Shown here: positions 1 through 8,974 of the stretch, in pieces | How positions within the stretch are numbered: position 1 is the stretch's first letter | Layout: each line of letters starts with the position of its first letter | DNA from: Clostridia bacterium | GTDB lineage: Bacteria > Bacillota > Clostridia > TANB77 > CAG-508 | Reading direction: 5' to 3' | NCBI GenBank assembly: GCA_017397545.1 | Contig: JAFQIK010000007.1 | Location: forward strand, 1-39,904 | DNA: 39,904 nt | The notes under the pieces: model-generated | What the model saw: the letters and a program-made list of their open reading frames with translations, nothing else | Told to the model about the DNA's origin: nothing | Databases searched by the model: none | Program-made: the position numbers and the translations under genes

Positions 1-1869
1 TGGGATAATCATAGAATTAACATCATTGATACACCAGGACACGTTGACTTTACAGTTGAGGTTGAAAGATCTTTAAGAGTATTAGATGGTTCTGTTACAG
101 TATTTTGTGCAAAAGGTGGAGTTCAACCACAATCAGAAACTGTTTGGAGACAAGCAGATAAATATGGTGTTCCAAGAATGGCATATGTAAATAAAATGGA
201 TACTACAGGAGCAGATTTCTTTGCTTGTGTAAACCAAATGAAAGATAGATTAAATGCAAATGCAATTCCAGTAGAAATACCAGTAGGAGCTGAAGATACA
301 TTTGAAGGAATAGTTGATTTAATAAAAATGAAAGCGTTCATCCACAAAGATGATTTAGGAAAAGTTATTGAAGAAACAGAAATTCCAGCAGATTTAGTTG
401 AAACAGCAAACAAATTTAGAGCAGAAATGGTAGAAGCAGCTGCAGAACAAGACGATGAATTAATGATGAAATATTTAGATGAAGGAGAGCTTTCAGAAGA
501 AGAAATCAAAAAAGGTTTAAGACTAGGAACATTAGCTAACAAAATAGTTCCAGTTTGTTGTGGTTCATCATATAAAAATAAAGGTGTTCAAGAATTATTA
601 AATTATATTGTAGAATTTATGCCATCACCATTAGATATACCAGCTATAAAAGGTGTAACAACAGATGGTGACGAAACAGAAAGAAAAACATCTGATACAG
701 AGCCTTTCGCAGCATTAGCATTTAAAATTGCAACAGACCCATTCGTTGGTAAACTTTGTTTCTTTAGAGTTTATTCAGGAACATTGGAATCAGGCTCAAC
801 AGTATTAAACGCAAATAAAGATAAAAAAGAAAGAATCGGAAGAATTCTTCAAATGCATGCAAATCATAGAGAAGATATAGATAAAGTATATTCTGGAGAT
901 ATTGCAGCAGCAGTTGGATTAAAAGAAGTTACAACAGGTGATACACTTTGTGACTTACAACATCCAGTTATATTAGAATCAATGGAATTCCCAGAGCCAG
1001 TTATAGAAATAGCTATTGAGCCAAAAGATAAAGTAGCTCAAGAAAAAATGGGTATAGCACTTTCTAAACTAGCAGAAGAAGATCCAACATTCAAAACATA
1101 TACAAACCATGAAACAGGTCAAACTATCATTGCAGGTATGGGAGAATTACACTTAGATATCATCGTAGATAGATTAAAAAGAGAATTCAAAGTAGAATGT
1201 AATGTAGGTAAACCACAAGTTTCTTACAAAGAAACAATTAGAAACAAAGTAAGAGTAGAAGGAAAATTCATACGTCAATCTGGTGGACGTGGACAATACG
1301 GGCATGTTTGGCTAGAAATGGAACCATTAGAACCAGGTACAGGAATTCAATTCGAAAGCAAAATTGTTGGTGGTGTAGTTCCAAAAGAATACGTTAAACC
1401 AACAGAAGAAGGAATCAGAGAAGCTGCTGAAAGTGGTATACTTGCTGGATATCCAGTTATCGACTTTAAAGCAACTTTAGTAGATGGTTCTTACCATGAT
1501 GTTGACTCATCAGAAATGGCATTCAAAATTGCAGGATCTATGGCATTCAAAGAAGGATGTAAACAAGGTAAAGCCGTAATATTAGAGCCAATAATGAAAG
1601 TAGAAGTAACAGTTCCAGAAGAATATATGGGAGATGTTATTGGTGACGTTAACTCAAGACGTGGAAAAATGGAAGGAATGGAAGCAAGAAGTGGAATGCA
1701 AATTATAAGAGCATTTATTCCATTATCAGAAATGTTTGGATATGCAACAGACTTACGTTCTAAAACACAAGGTAGAGGAACATATGCAATGGAACCAAGC
1801 CATTACGAAGAAGTTCCAAAATCTGTATTTGAGAAGATTGTGGCGTCAAGAACAAAAAAAGAAGACTAA
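1..1869 (+). CDS. fusA: Elongation factor G, 5'-truncated by the window edge
   Basis: EF-G is the ribosomal translocase GTPase. The open frame begins at base 1 without a start codon, so the N-terminal P-loop and switch I are outside the window. Visible are the G3 box DTPGH (residues about 10-14 of the fragment), the G4 box NKMD (about 63-66), the domain II beta-barrel, and domain III-V landmarks such as GMGELHLDI and [10 protein letters not shown]. The 622 residues shown plus a missing N-terminus of about 70 match the usual length near 690. It precedes tuf, as in the classic str operon, although a repeat-filled gap separates them. Arginine is AGA with a few CGT; no zero-frame CGG is present. 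Confidence 0.98.
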   Translation, partial: WDNHRINIIDTPGHVDFTVEVERSLRVLDGSVTVFCAKGGVQPQSETVWRQADKYGVPRMAYVNKMDTTGADFFACVNQMKDRLNANAIPVEIPVGAEDTFEGIVDLIKMKAFIHKDDLGKVIEETEIPADLVETANKFRAEMVEAAAEQDDELMMKYLDEGELSEEEIKKGLRLGTLANKIVPVCCGSSYKNKGVQELLNYIVEFMPSPLDIPAIKGVTTDGDETERKTSDTEPFAALAFKIATDPFVGKLCFFRVYSGTLESGSTVLNANKDKKERIGRILQMHANHREDIDKVYSGDIAAAVGLKEVTTGDTLCDLQHPVILESMEFPEPVIEIAIEPKDKVAQEKMGIALSKLAEEDPTFKTYTNHETGQTIIAGMGELHLDIIVDRLKREFKVECNVGKPQVSYKETIRNKVRVEGKFIRQSGGRGQYGHVWLEMEPLEPGTGIQFESKIVGGVVPKEYVKPTEEGIREAAESGILAGYPVIDFKATLVDGSYHDVDSSEMAFKIAGSMAFKEGCKQGKAVILEPIMKVEVTVPEEYMGDVIGDVNSRRGKMEGMEARSGMQIIRAFIPLSEMFGYATDLRSKTQGRGTYAMEPSHYEEVPKSVFEKIVASRTKKED

Positions 1870-1919
1870 TGTAGGGGCGACCTTCGGTCGCCCGCGTGCG
1901 AACACAGTTCGCCCCTACA
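1870..1919. repeat. Family R palindromic repeat, double unit (R1)
   Basis: The unit starts TGTAGGGGCGACC, has an inner stem GACC-TTC-GGTC, and closes with a second half ending GCCCCTACA, so the outer ends are inverted repeats. It begins at the last base of the fusA stop codon's neighbourhood and lies in the fusA-tuf gap. It may fold as an RNA hairpin in the fusA-tuf transcript. Confidence 0.85.
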
Positions 1920-2015
1920 AAAATTAAAAAAACATATTGCAAAAAACAAATAAATGGTATAAAATACATTTGTTTAAATTTGTTATTAAATTTTAAAATA
2001 TAAAAAATAAAAAAA

Positions 2016-2067
2016 TGTAGGGGTGGATTTCATATCCACCTGGGCAGAAATAGATTCTGCCCCTACA
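2016..2067. repeat. Family R palindromic repeat, double unit (R2)
   Basis: TGTAGGGG, then a stem TGGAT-TTCAT-ATCCA, then a second half GGGCAGAA...TTCTGCCC and CCTACA. It ends about 10 bases upstream of the tuf ribosome-binding site, so it forms part of the tuf leader. Confidence 0.85.
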
Positions 2068-2093
2068 CGTAATTTGAAGGAGGAAAGAAATCA

Positions 2094-3296
2094 ATGGCAA
2101 AAGCAAAATTTGAAAGAACAAAACCACACGTTAACATTGGTACAGTTGGTCACGTTGACCATGGAAAAACAACAACAACAGCAGCTATTACAAAATATTT
2201 AGGATTACAAGGAAAGGCACAATTCGCAGCTTATGATCAAATAGACGGTGCTCCAGAAGAAAAAGCAAGAGGAATCACAATTAACACAGCACACGTTGAA
2301 TACGAAACAGAAAGCAGACACTATGCTCACGTTGACTGTCCAGGTCACGCTGACTACGTTAAAAACATGATTACAGGTGCAGCTCAAATGGATGGAGCAA
2401 TATTAGTTGTTTCAGCAGCTGATGGTCCAATGCCTCAAACAAGAGAGCATATACTACTTGCAAGACAAGTTGGTGTTAAATATATCGTTGTTTACATGAA
2501 CAAATGTGATATGGTTGACGATCCAGAATTATTAGAATTAGTTGAAATGGAAGTTAGAGATTTATTATCTAGCTATGAATTCCCAGGAGATGAAATTCCA
2601 ATCGTAAAAGGATCTTCATTAAAAGTATTAGAATCTGCATCAACAGATCCTAACGCACCAGAATATGCATGTATGAAAGAATTAATGGATGCAGTTGATA
2701 GCTACATCCCAACACCAGACAGACCAACAGATGGTGATTTCTTAATGCCAGTAGAAGACGTATTCTCTATAACAGGTAGAGGAACAGTTGCTACAGGTAG
2801 AGTAGAAAGAGGAATTGTAAAAGTTCAAGACGAAGTTGAAATCGTTGGATTAACAACTGAAAGCAGAAAAACAGTTGTTACAGGTGTAGAAATGTTCAGA
2901 AAATTATTAGACCAAGCAGAAGCAGGAGACAACATAGGTGTTCTATTAAGAGGTGTTGATAGAAAAGATATCGAAAGAGGTCAAGTTCTAGCAAAACCAG
3001 GAACAATCAAACCACATACAAAATTCAAATCAGAAGTTTACGTATTAACAAAAGAAGAAGGTGGAAGACATACACCATTCTTCAATGGATATAGACCACA
3101 ATTCTATTTCAGAACAACAGACGTTACAGGTGTTATTGATTTACCAGCAGGAACAGAAATGGTAATGCCAGGTGATAACGTAGCTATGACTATCGAATTA
3201 ATTACACCAATAGCTATCGAAAAAGGATTAAGATTCGCTATTCGTGAAGGTGGTAGAACAGTTGGTTCTGGTATAGTTTCAGATATAATCGAATAA
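2094..3296 (+). CDS. tuf: Elongation factor Tu
   Basis: EF-Tu delivers aminoacyl-tRNA to the ribosomal A site. The 400-residue length is normal. Visible motifs are the P-loop GHVDHGKTT (about 19-27), the effector region [21 protein letters not shown] (G3) and NKCD (G4), followed by the two beta-barrel domains. The start ATG is preceded by AAGGAGG at a suitable distance. It follows fusA on the same strand with two R repeats between them and is closed by a strong intrinsic terminator. All arginines I checked are AGA or CGT, as expected for a highly expressed gene. Confidence 0.99.
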   Translation: MAKAKFERTKPHVNIGTVGHVDHGKTTTTAAITKYLGLQGKAQFAAYDQIDGAPEEKARGITINTAHVEYETESRHYAHVDCPGHADYVKNMITGAAQMDGAILVVSAADGPMPQTREHILLARQVGVKYIVVYMNKCDMVDDPELLELVEMEVRDLLSSYEFPGDEIPIVKGSSLKVLESASTDPNAPEYACMKELMDAVDSYIPTPDRPTDGDFLMPVEDVFSITGRGTVATGRVERGIVKVQDEVEIVGLTTESRKTVVTGVEMFRKLLDQAEAGDNIGVLLRGVDRKDIERGQVLAKPGTIKPHTKFKSEVYVLTKEEGGRHTPFFNGYRPQFYFRTTDVTGVIDLPAGTEMVMPGDNVAMTIELITPIAIEKGLRFAIREGGRTVGSGIVSDIIE

Positions 3297-3308
3297 TATA
3301 TACCATAT

Positions 3309-3343
3309 AAAAATAGAGGCAAGAAAATTGCCTCTATTTTTTT
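3309..3343 (+). terminator. Intrinsic terminator after tuf
   Basis: Perfect stem AATAGAGGC...GCCTCTATT with loop AAGAAAATT, followed by a run of eight T. Confidence 0.93.
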
Positions 3344-3401
3344 TGCACAAATTTGTTTAGAGCAGAGAAAATATAATTTATTGTAAATTAATTTGAGGAT
3401 G

Positions 3402-3427
3402 TGTAGGGGCAGGTCTTGTGCCTGCCA
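3402..3427. repeat. Family R palindromic repeat, single unit (R3)
   Basis: TGTAGGGG with inner stem CAGG-TCTTGTG-CCTG. Its core is nearly identical to the copy at 7573-7598. It lies in the 360-base gap after tuf, which holds only the tuf terminator, this repeat, an S repeat and the next promoter. Confidence 0.8.
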
Positions 3428-3448
3428 GATAAATTGTAATTTGTATGG

Positions 3449-3536
3449 AAGTGAGATGTGTGAAGTGTGAAATTAGAGGGGAATTTATAAAGAATAGTCC
3501 TATAAGCACACCTCACACATCTCACTTCTCACCTCG
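3449..3536. repeat. Family S palindromic repeat (S1)
   Basis: The left arm is GAAGTGAGATGTGTGAAGTG and the right arm contains CACACCTCACACATCTCAC. The arms are complementary with slippage, separated by about 35 bases of AT-rich loop. Six further copies occur in the window, all between genes. Confidence 0.8.
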
Positions 3537-3607
3537 AAAACACAATTTATATAAATGGTGTTTTATCTATATGTAAACAACAAATAATTTATTTTAGCAA
3601 TTTAATC

Positions 3608-3636
3608 TTGACCTCAATTAGAACATATTATATAAT
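3608..3636 (+). promoter_or_regulatory. Sigma-A type promoter of the lipoprotein gene
   Basis: TTGACC, a 17-base spacer, then TATAAT. Transcription would start about 15 bases upstream of the ATG at 3657. Confidence 0.85.
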
Positions 3637-3656
3637 TTTATTTGAGGTGATTTATA

Positions 3657-4307
3657 ATGAAAAAAGCAATAAAAATTGCATTAATGATTTTACTTGTTGC
3701 AAGTATCTTATTTGTATTAACAGGATGTGGAGAAGAAAAGAAAAATCCAGTTGTAGATAACAATACTGTGACAGAGGAACCAAAAGTAGAGTTTTCAATG
3801 GGAGAATGGAAAGACAATACATATGAAAACAAGTTTTTAGGATTAAAATTTAATTTACCAGAAGGATGGACATATTCAAGTGATGAAGAAATTGCTCAAA
3901 TGATGAACATAGGATCAGAATTATTAAATGATGACCAAAAAATTGCTGCAGAATTAGCAAAATTAACTAGTGTTTACTATGTGGTTGCAAATGATCCAAG
4001 CACAGGAAATAACATATCTATAATGAGCGAAAAACCATTAATGGATATTACTACAGAATATTATTTAGACCAATTAAAAACTCAATTAACAGCTGTAGAA
4101 TCTATGAGCTATGAAATAGGAGATACTTCAAAAGAAAAAGTTGCAGGAAGAGAATATGACACACTAACAGTAACTGCAGCTATATCTGGTATAGAAGTTA
4201 CACAAAAATATTATGTTTATAAAATGGATGAATATTTTGTTTGTGTAATAGCAACAAGTACAAGTGGAGAAAGAGGTATAGAAGATATAATGAAATCTTT
4301 TGAATAG
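3657..4307 (+). CDS. Predicted lipoprotein of unknown function
   Basis: The 216-residue protein begins with a classic lipoprotein signal: MKKAIK, a hydrophobic stretch at about 7-22, and the lipobox LTGC with the lipidated Cys at about residue 24. A short charged linker follows, then a soluble domain beginning near YENKFLGLKFNLPEGW. This resembles the PsbP/DcrB-like surface domains common in Clostridia lipoproteins, but I recognise no specific family. The start has GAGGTG upstream and its own promoter and terminator, so it is monocistronic. It should be anchored to the outer face of the membrane. Its substrate or role cannot be told from the sequence. Confidence 0.9.
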   Translation: MKKAIKIALMILLVASILFVLTGCGEEKKNPVVDNNTVTEEPKVEFSMGEWKDNTYENKFLGLKFNLPEGWTYSSDEEIAQMMNIGSELLNDDQKIAAELAKLTSVYYVVANDPSTGNNISIMSEKPLMDITTEYYLDQLKTQLTAVESMSYEIGDTSKEKVAGREYDTLTVTAAISGIEVTQKYYVYKMDEYFVCVIATSTSGERGIEDIMKSFE

Positions 4308-4318
4308 TAATAAAGTAA

Positions 4319-4352
4319 AAAATGGGGGCAAGAAAATTGCTTCTATTTTTTT
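4319..4352 (+). terminator. Intrinsic terminator after the lipoprotein gene
   Basis: Stem AATGGGGGCAA/TTGCTTCTATT (with G-U pairs) and a T run. It closely resembles the tuf terminator, which has the same AAGAAAATTGC loop and right arm. Confidence 0.8.
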
Positions 4353-4396
4353 AAAAAAAAGTAGGAGGCCAACCTTATAAGTGTAAGGTTGGCCTT
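4353..4396 (-). terminator. Intrinsic terminator of nagB (reverse strand)
   Basis: Stem AAGGCCAACCTTA...TAAGGTTGGCCT; on the reverse strand it is followed by CCTAC and a T run (the A run at 4353-4360). It ends the convergent reverse-strand gene. Confidence 0.88.
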
Positions 4397-4403
4397 AAGC
4401 GTG

Positions 4404-5177
4404 TTAATCCAGAAGTTTTGCAGCAGCTTCATCAATAATGAATGTTACATCAGGATGAAGTCTTAAAAGTGAAGCAGGAACCATAGGCGTTATAGGTCCT
4501 CTAAGGCTATCATAAATGGCCTTAGCTTTGCTTTCACCGTTCGCAATAAGAATGATTGATTTTGCCTGCATAATTTTTCCCATTCCCATGGAAATAGCTT
4601 TTTTGGGAACTTTTGATTCGTCTCCATGATAAAACTTATTTGCATTGTCGGAGATAGTTTGTCCTGCAAGAGTAACAATACATGTCCCATCTGAAATTTC
4701 TTCAGGCGAAGGTTCATTAAAGCCAATATGACCGTTCGAACCTAAGCCAACAAGCTGAATATCAATACCGCCTTCTTCATCAATTTTCATATCATATTTG
4801 GAACACTCATTTTCCAAAATAGGAATAAGCTGAGAAGTGGGTATTATTTCTGAGTTCTCCGGTTTTGCATTGGGTAAATATGATGCCTTAAAGGGAATGT
4901 GGTCAAAAAGCTGCTCATGCATGAATGTATAGTAGCTATCGGGATCTCCTTTTCCTCTTCTGAAATATTCATCAAGATTAAATGTTGTGACATTAGAACA
5001 GTCAAGAAGTCTTTCAGCATACAATCTACGGAGTTGGTAATATACCGGAACAGGTGTCTGACCAGTGGGAAGGCCTAATACAAGATTAGGTTTGGAACGA
5101 ATAGCATCTGCAATAAGAGTTGCAGTCAATTCTCCAACTTCATAATGATTTTTCATACGAATAACTGTGATAGACAT
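4404..5177 (-). CDS. nagB: Glucosamine-6-phosphate deaminase
   Basis: NagB converts glucosamine-6-phosphate to fructose-6-phosphate and ammonia, feeding amino sugars into glycolysis. The 257-residue length is normal. Motifs are LGLPTGQTPVPVY (about 34-46), FNLDEYF with the catalytic-site Asp (about 66-72), and GLGSNGHIGFNEP (about 147-159). The ATG follows AAAGGA on the reverse strand. Codon use is visibly richer in G/C-ending codons than the flanking genes. The gene stands alone with its own promoter and terminator and faces against its neighbours, which suggests acquisition from another lineage. Confidence 0.96.
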   Translation of the reverse strand: MSITVIRMKNHYEVGELTATLIADAIRSKPNLVLGLPTGQTPVPVYYQLRRLYAERLLDCSNVTTFNLDEYFRRGKGDPDSYYTFMHEQLFDHIPFKASYLPNAKPENSEIIPTSQLIPILENECSKYDMKIDEEGGIDIQLVGLGSNGHIGFNEPSPEEISDGTCIVTLAGQTISDNANKFYHGDESKVPKKAISMGMGKIMQAKSIILIANGESKAKAIYDSLRGPITPMVPASLLRLHPDVTFIIDEAAAKLLD

Positions 5178-5242
5178 AAAAAAATCCTTTCTTGTTATAA
5201 AATTAATGTTAATTTGAGTATGCGCCTAAAAATCCTACCCTC

Positions 5243-5282
5243 CTTGTTTAAAATTTGCTCAAACAAGTAAATAAAGTTTGAG
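5243..5282 (-). promoter_or_regulatory. nagB leader with two mutually exclusive hairpins
   Basis: CTCAAAC (5258-5264) pairs with GTTTGAG (5276-5282). The overlapping AAACAAG (5261-5267) pairs with CTTGTTT (5243-5249). Only one 7-bp stem can form at a time. A GGAGGG sequence with no start codon lies at the foot of the second stem in the transcript. It could be an attenuator-like leader or an operator for a GntR-type regulator. This is read from sequence only. Confidence 0.4.
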
Positions 5283-5290
5283 ATTTATAT

Positions 5291-5319
5291 ATTATATCAC
5301 AGTAAACATAAATAGTAAA
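5291..5319 (-). promoter_or_regulatory. Promoter of nagB
   Basis: On the reverse strand: TTTACT (5319-5314), a 17-base spacer, TATAAT (5296-5291). It predicts a 5' leader of about 105 bases. Confidence 0.8.
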
Positions 5320-5415
5320 TAAAAAAATAAAATAATAACTATTGCTTTTTTCTAAATAAAATAATAAAATAAGAAAATAGAAAATATACTTAAAAATAAA
5401 AGAAGGGAATATCTT

Positions 5416-6444
5416 ATGAGAATATTATTAGATTGTATGGGAGGAGATAACGCTCCAGAAGCAAATATAAGAGGTGCTATTAAAGCAATTAAAGAAATTA
5501 ATTCAGAAATAGTTTTAATAGGAAAAGAAGAAGTAATAAAAAGAAAAATTAAAGAAATGTATAATAAAGAATTAGAAGAAATAACAGATAAAATTACAAT
5601 ACGAAATAGCACGGAAACAATAGAAATGGAAGATATACCAACACAAGCTATAAAACAAAAAAAGGATTCTTCTATGGTAGTAGGTTTAAAAATGCTAAAA
5701 CAAGAAGAAGGAGATGTATTTATTTCTGCAGGAAATTCAGGGGCACTATTAACAGGTGCAACTCTATTGGTAGGTAGAATTAAAGGTGTAGATAGACCTG
5801 CAATTGCTCCAATGCTTCCATCATATAAAAAAGGATTAATGCTTTTAGATGCTGGAGCAAATACTAATTGCAAGCCTATAAATTTGCTTCAATTTGCTCA
5901 ATTTGCAAATATATACTTAAAAAACATTTATAAAATAGAAAAACCAGCAATAGGATTATTAAACATAGGAACAGAAGAAACAAAAGGGAATGACTTAATG
6001 AAAGAAAGTTATAAACTTTTAAAAGAAAAGGCTGAAGACTATAATATAAATTTTGTAGGAAATGTAGAAGGAAGAGAAGCTTTTTCTGGAGAAATAGATG
6101 CAGTAATAACAGATGGATTTACTGGAAATATATTTTTAAAAACAGTAGAAGGATTTGGAAAGCTTGTAAAAAGATCTCTTACAGAAAGCTTAAAAAAGAA
6201 CATATTAAGTACACTAGCTTGTATTCCAGCACTTCCAGGAATAAAAAGATTTAGCAAAACAATGGATTATAAAGAATATGGTGGAGCACTATTTTTAGGA
6301 GTAAAAAAACCTGTTGTAAAAGCACATGGAAGTAGTGATGAATATTTATTCTATTTTACACTAAAACAAGCAGAGCAATTTGCTAATTCAAAAGCTGTAG
6401 AAATATTAGCACAAGAATTTGAGAAAAATCAAGGTAAATCATAA
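5416..6444 (+). CDS. plsX: Phosphate acyltransferase PlsX
   Basis: PlsX transfers an acyl chain from acyl-ACP to phosphate to make acyl-phosphate for PlsY in phospholipid synthesis. The 342-residue protein starts MRILLDCMGGDNAPE, the family N-terminal signature. It contains ISAGNSGALLTGA (about 111-123), GLLNIGTEE (about 182-190) and VITDGFTGNIFLKTVEG, all typical. The ATG follows AGAAGGGA. The next gene is acpP, whose product carries the acyl substrate; the usual fabD and fabG genes are not between them. A possible promoter TTGCTT-16-TAAAAT lies at 5343-5370. CGA is used once for Arg; no zero-frame CGG is present. Confidence 0.97.
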   Translation: MRILLDCMGGDNAPEANIRGAIKAIKEINSEIVLIGKEEVIKRKIKEMYNKELEEITDKITIRNSTETIEMEDIPTQAIKQKKDSSMVVGLKMLKQEEGDVFISAGNSGALLTGATLLVGRIKGVDRPAIAPMLPSYKKGLMLLDAGANTNCKPINLLQFAQFANIYLKNIYKIEKPAIGLLNIGTEETKGNDLMKESYKLLKEKAEDYNINFVGNVEGREAFSGEIDAVITDGFTGNIFLKTVEGFGKLVKRSLTESLKKNILSTLACIPALPGIKRFSKTMDYKEYGGALFLGVKKPVVKAHGSSDEYLFYFTLKQAEQFANSKAVEILAQEFEKNQGKS

Positions 6445-6488
6445 ATATTGTTAATGTTTAGTAGCTAATAGAAAATAGTAAAGTAAAT

Positions 6489-6548
6489 GTAGGGGCGACT
6501 AGTAGTCGCCCGCAAAGTCAAACGGGCGAACTTAAGTATCGCCCCTGC
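6489..6548. repeat. Family R palindromic repeat, double unit (R4)
   Basis: TGTAGGGGCGACTAGTAGTCGCCCG followed by a second half that ends GCCCCTGCA. The inner CGACTAGTAGTCG is a perfect palindrome shared with R15, R19 and R25. It lies between plsX and the acpP promoter. Confidence 0.85.
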
Positions 6549-6604
6549 AATGTTTATAATATATTTAATTACACAATTTAGATGAAAATAAATTTAAAAA
6601 ACTA

Positions 6605-6631
6605 TTGACAATATATTCTAAAACGTATAAT
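6605..6631 (+). promoter_or_regulatory. Promoter of acpP
   Basis: TTGACA, a 15-base spacer (shorter than ideal), then TATAAT. Both hexamers are consensus. Confidence 0.65.
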
Positions 6632-6679
6632 ATTCTAATATAGTAGTTAAAAAGAAATTAAGGGAGGTGTAAAATACCT

Positions 6680-6919
6680 ATGAGTTCAGAAGAAATTTTC
6701 GACAAAGTAAAAGAAATTATAGTAGAACAATTAGGAGTAGCTGAAACAGCAGTAGCACCAGAAGCATCTTTCATAGATGATTTAGGAGCTGACTCTTTAG
6801 ATATAGTTGAATTAATAATGGCATTAGAAGAAGAATTCGATATAGAAATTCCAGATGCTGATGCAGAAAAAGTAGTTACAGTAAATGATGTAGTAGACTA
6901 TATAAAAGATAATGCTTAA
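6680..6919 (+). CDS. acpP: Acyl carrier protein
   Basis: A 79-residue acidic helical carrier for fatty-acid synthesis. The phosphopantetheine attachment site is the Ser of [10 protein letters not shown] at about residue 39. The helix II segment [18 protein letters not shown] is typical. The ATG is preceded by GGGAGGTG, with its own promoter and a downstream terminator. Together with plsX upstream it forms a small lipid-synthesis locus. Confidence 0.98.
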   Translation: MSSEEIFDKVKEIIVEQLGVAETAVAPEASFIDDLGADSLDIVELIMALEEEFDIEIPDADAEKVVTVNDVVDYIKDNA

Positions 6920-6942
6920 TTTTAAAATAAAGGTATAAAACA

Positions 6943-6971
6943 GGAAGGCTTTTTAAAAGTCTTCTTTTTCA
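6943..6971 (+). terminator. Intrinsic terminator after acpP
   Basis: Stem GAAGGCTTTT/AAAAGTCTTC with a short loop, followed by TTTTTC. Confidence 0.75.
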
Positions 6972-7027
6972 ATTGTATTACAGAGATTTTAAGTTTTAAA
7001 AACAAAAAGAGAAAAAAAGATATAAAA

Positions 7028-7056
7028 TTGTTGAAAAATATCAAATATTGTATAAA
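7028..7056 (+). promoter_or_regulatory. Possible promoter of the small gene at 7170
   Basis: TTGTTG, a 17-base spacer, then TATAAA. It leaves a leader of roughly 110 bases with no known riboswitch signature that I can see. Confidence 0.45.
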
Positions 7057-7169
7057 GAAGAGTAAAAAAGTCAAATGGTGCGACTAAAATTTGTTGCGTT
7101 TCTGAGATAGTTATAGTATAGTTGAAAAAGTGCTTAGCAAGCATAAATACAAAAGAAAGGGGAAAGAAA

Positions 7170-7478
7170 GTGCAAAATTCTAGGACTTACTATGGTGGTG
7201 CTTTTTTAGGAGAAGAAGATTTAAAAGAAACAAATATTAATCATAGAATAGAATTAGAATACTATACAACTACAAATAAAGAAACAAAAGATAGTTATGG
7301 AATAGAAATTATAAAAAAAGAATATAAAAATAATGAGATAAATACAGAAATTACTAGTAAAAAATATATAAGTAACAGTGCAGAAAAAGTAATAGAAATA
7401 ATAGATACATTAAAAAAATATAAAGTAACTCCAATAGGATTAAATGATGTATTAGAAGATTTGCTAAAAGCAAATTAA
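7170..7478 (+). CDS. Small hypothetical protein, DUF6514-like
   Basis: I start this at GTG 7170, which has AAAGGGG seven bases upstream; an earlier in-frame TTG at 7122 lacks such a site. The 102-residue product contains SYGIEIIKKEY near the middle and a C-terminal KKYKVTPIGLNDVLEDLL. This pattern (a YGI strand, a glutamate-rich turn, then VTP..L.DVLED) resembles the DUF6514 family of Clostridia, whose function is unknown. No signal peptide or membrane segment is seen. It is followed by a cluster of four R repeats and no terminator. Confidence 0.75.
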   Translation: MQNSRTYYGGAFLGEEDLKETNINHRIELEYYTTTNKETKDSYGIEIIKKEYKNNEINTEITSKKYISNSAEKVIEIIDTLKKYKVTPIGLNDVLEDLLKAN

Positions 7479-7512
7479 AATTATATGTATGATTTAAAAG
7501 AATTATACAAAA

Positions 7513-7709
7513 TGTAGGGGCGGAATCCATTTCAGCCCTTTTAAAATGATTATTATAACAAAATGCAAACATTGTAGGGGCAGGTCTTGTGCCTGCCTGT
7601 GAATGTTACAAAATTTGCATTGCAAATGTTGTAGGGGTCGCACTCCTGGGCGACCCGCAATGCATCAAAGAAATTACCCAGAAACGTAGGGGCGATTTTA
7701 ATCGCCCGC
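7513..7709. repeat. Cluster of four family R repeats (R5-R8)
   Basis: Four single units at 7513-7539, 7573-7598, 7630-7657 and 7686-7709, spaced 56-60 bases start to start. Each starts GTAGGGG but has a different inner stem (CGGAATCCATTTC, CAGGTCTTGTGCCTG, TCGCACTCCTGGGCGA, CGATTTTAATCG). Short TGCAAAYRTT words precede several. This fills the gap of about 430 bases between 7479 and 7909; I see no gene in it. Confidence 0.85.
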
Positions 7710-7909
7710 GCTTACGAAGCCTTCCTAAAGAACAAAAGAATGTAATTACAAATAAACATAAAAACTATTAAAAAATATAGAAGCATATGATAACATCCTT
7801 TTATAAAATGAATATCGCGTTTGGTAGTTAGCATTTAGAAAATAACAAAATATACCAATTACTAAATGCCAAATGCAAAACGCAAACAAAAGAAAGGATG
7901 GAGAAACAA

Positions 7910-8848
7910 ATGCAAAAAACGAAATTAAATGCAAACGCCGTAGGGGCGACTAATAGTCGCCCGCACTTCGAAGAAATGACCCTAAATAACCAAAACGGTA
8001 TTACCCTAATTGCCTTAATAATCACAATAATAGTAATGCTAATACTTGTGGGAGTTACAATAAATGTAGCACTAAATGGAGGACTATTTGAAAAAGCAGA
8101 AATAGCAACAAAAGAAACCGAAGAAAAAGCAATATTAGAAGAAATGCTATCAATGATGGAAATAACAAATGATGGAAAAATTGATGCACAAGCAATAATA
8201 GACAAAATGAAAGAAAAATATACAGTAGAAGGTAGTATTCCAAATATAACAATAACAGGGAAATTAGGAAAATACAATTATGAACTATCAGAAACAGGAA
8301 TAAAATCAGCTGAAGAAGTAAATGAGGCAGAGATAATAGCAGAAGCAGTATTTAATTTAATGACAGCTCAAAATGAGGAAGATGCTTTAGCTGTTCAAAA
8401 AGTACTTGAGCAATATGATGCAGAGATTGAATTAGGTAATATAGATTCATACAAAAGATGGTTACACTTTAATGATAAAGAAAATAATTATTGGTATTTA
8501 ATAAGAAAAGACTATATGTATAAGATAAGTGAGAGTGGATTGGAATATATTGAATCTGGAACAGATGAAAATTTAGATGCTATATTAGAAAAAGTATTAG
8601 GATTAAAATCACAGTTAGAAAGTAAAATATTAGGACAAAAAGTAGAAGATATAAGAGCAAAATATGATACAAATGAACTTGAAGAATATTTACTAGATGG
8701 TTACGAAATAGATTTATATGAAATATATATGTATAATGACGGAGAACTTGCATTAAGAACGAATGATTTATTTCCAAATACTTCTATAACAGCTTTTAGT
8801 GAAGATGGAGTAACATATAGTTTTGTAAGTTCAGTATTGGATAATTAG
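7910..8848 (+). CDS. Type IV pilin-like protein of unknown role
   Basis: A 312-residue protein with a prepilin-type N-terminus: NGITLIALIITIIVMLILVG forms the leader cleavage site (G before I) and hydrophobic helix. The usual Glu at +5 is Ala. The rest is acidic and helical (EKAEIATKETEEKAI), then a C-terminal domain I do not recognise. I chose ATG 7910 because AAAGGA lies 11 bases upstream; ATG 7976 would give an eight-residue leader like other pilins. Between these two starts lies an R repeat in frame (7940-7964). No pilus assembly genes are nearby. A terminator follows. Confidence 0.75.
   Translation: MQKTKLNANAVGATNSRPHFEEMTLNNQNGITLIALIITIIVMLILVGVTINVALNGGLFEKAEIATKETEEKAILEEMLSMMEITNDGKIDAQAIIDKMKEKYTVEGSIPNITITGKLGKYNYELSETGIKSAEEVNEAEIIAEAVFNLMTAQNEEDALAVQKVLEQYDAEIELGNIDSYKRWLHFNDKENNYWYLIRKDYMYKISESGLEYIESGTDENLDAILEKVLGLKSQLESKILGQKVEDIRAKYDTNELEEYLLDGYEIDLYEIYMYNDGELALRTNDLFPNTSITAFSEDGVTYSFVSSVLDN
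7940..7964. repeat. Family R repeat inside the pilin-like leader (R9)
   Basis: CGTAGGGGCGACTAATAGTCGCCCG, read in frame as VGATNSRP. It sits between two candidate start codons of the pilin-like gene. Confidence 0.8.
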
Positions 8849-8866
8849 TAAATATAAAAAATATCA

Positions 8867-8908
8867 AGATAGAATTAAATTCTCTATTGAATAAAAATTC
8901 TATCTTTT
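8867..8908 (+). terminator. Intrinsic terminator after the pilin-like gene
   Basis: AAGATAGAATT and AATTCTATCTT form an 11-bp stem, followed by six T including the stem end. Confidence 0.88.
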
Positions 8909-8911
8909 TTA

Positions 8912-8940
8912 TTTACACCAAAACCTATTTAGTATATAAT
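8912..8940 (+). promoter_or_regulatory. Promoter of glyA
   Basis: TTTACA, a 17-base spacer, then TATAAT. Confidence 0.8.
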
Positions 8941-8974
8941 GCAAATATCATTTAAGAAAATAGGAGGTTTTTTT

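Noticed and set aside
1736..1927. Open frame overlapping the fusA end
   Set aside because: It is a shadow of fusA in another frame that continues into repeat R1.
7513..7709. CRISPR array
   Set aside because: Repeat cores differ from unit to unit, the spacers are not unique protospacer-like segments, and the same units occur singly all over the window; no cas gene is present.
7589..7771. 60-residue open frame
   Set aside because: It is made almost entirely of R repeats and their flanks and has no ribosome-binding site.
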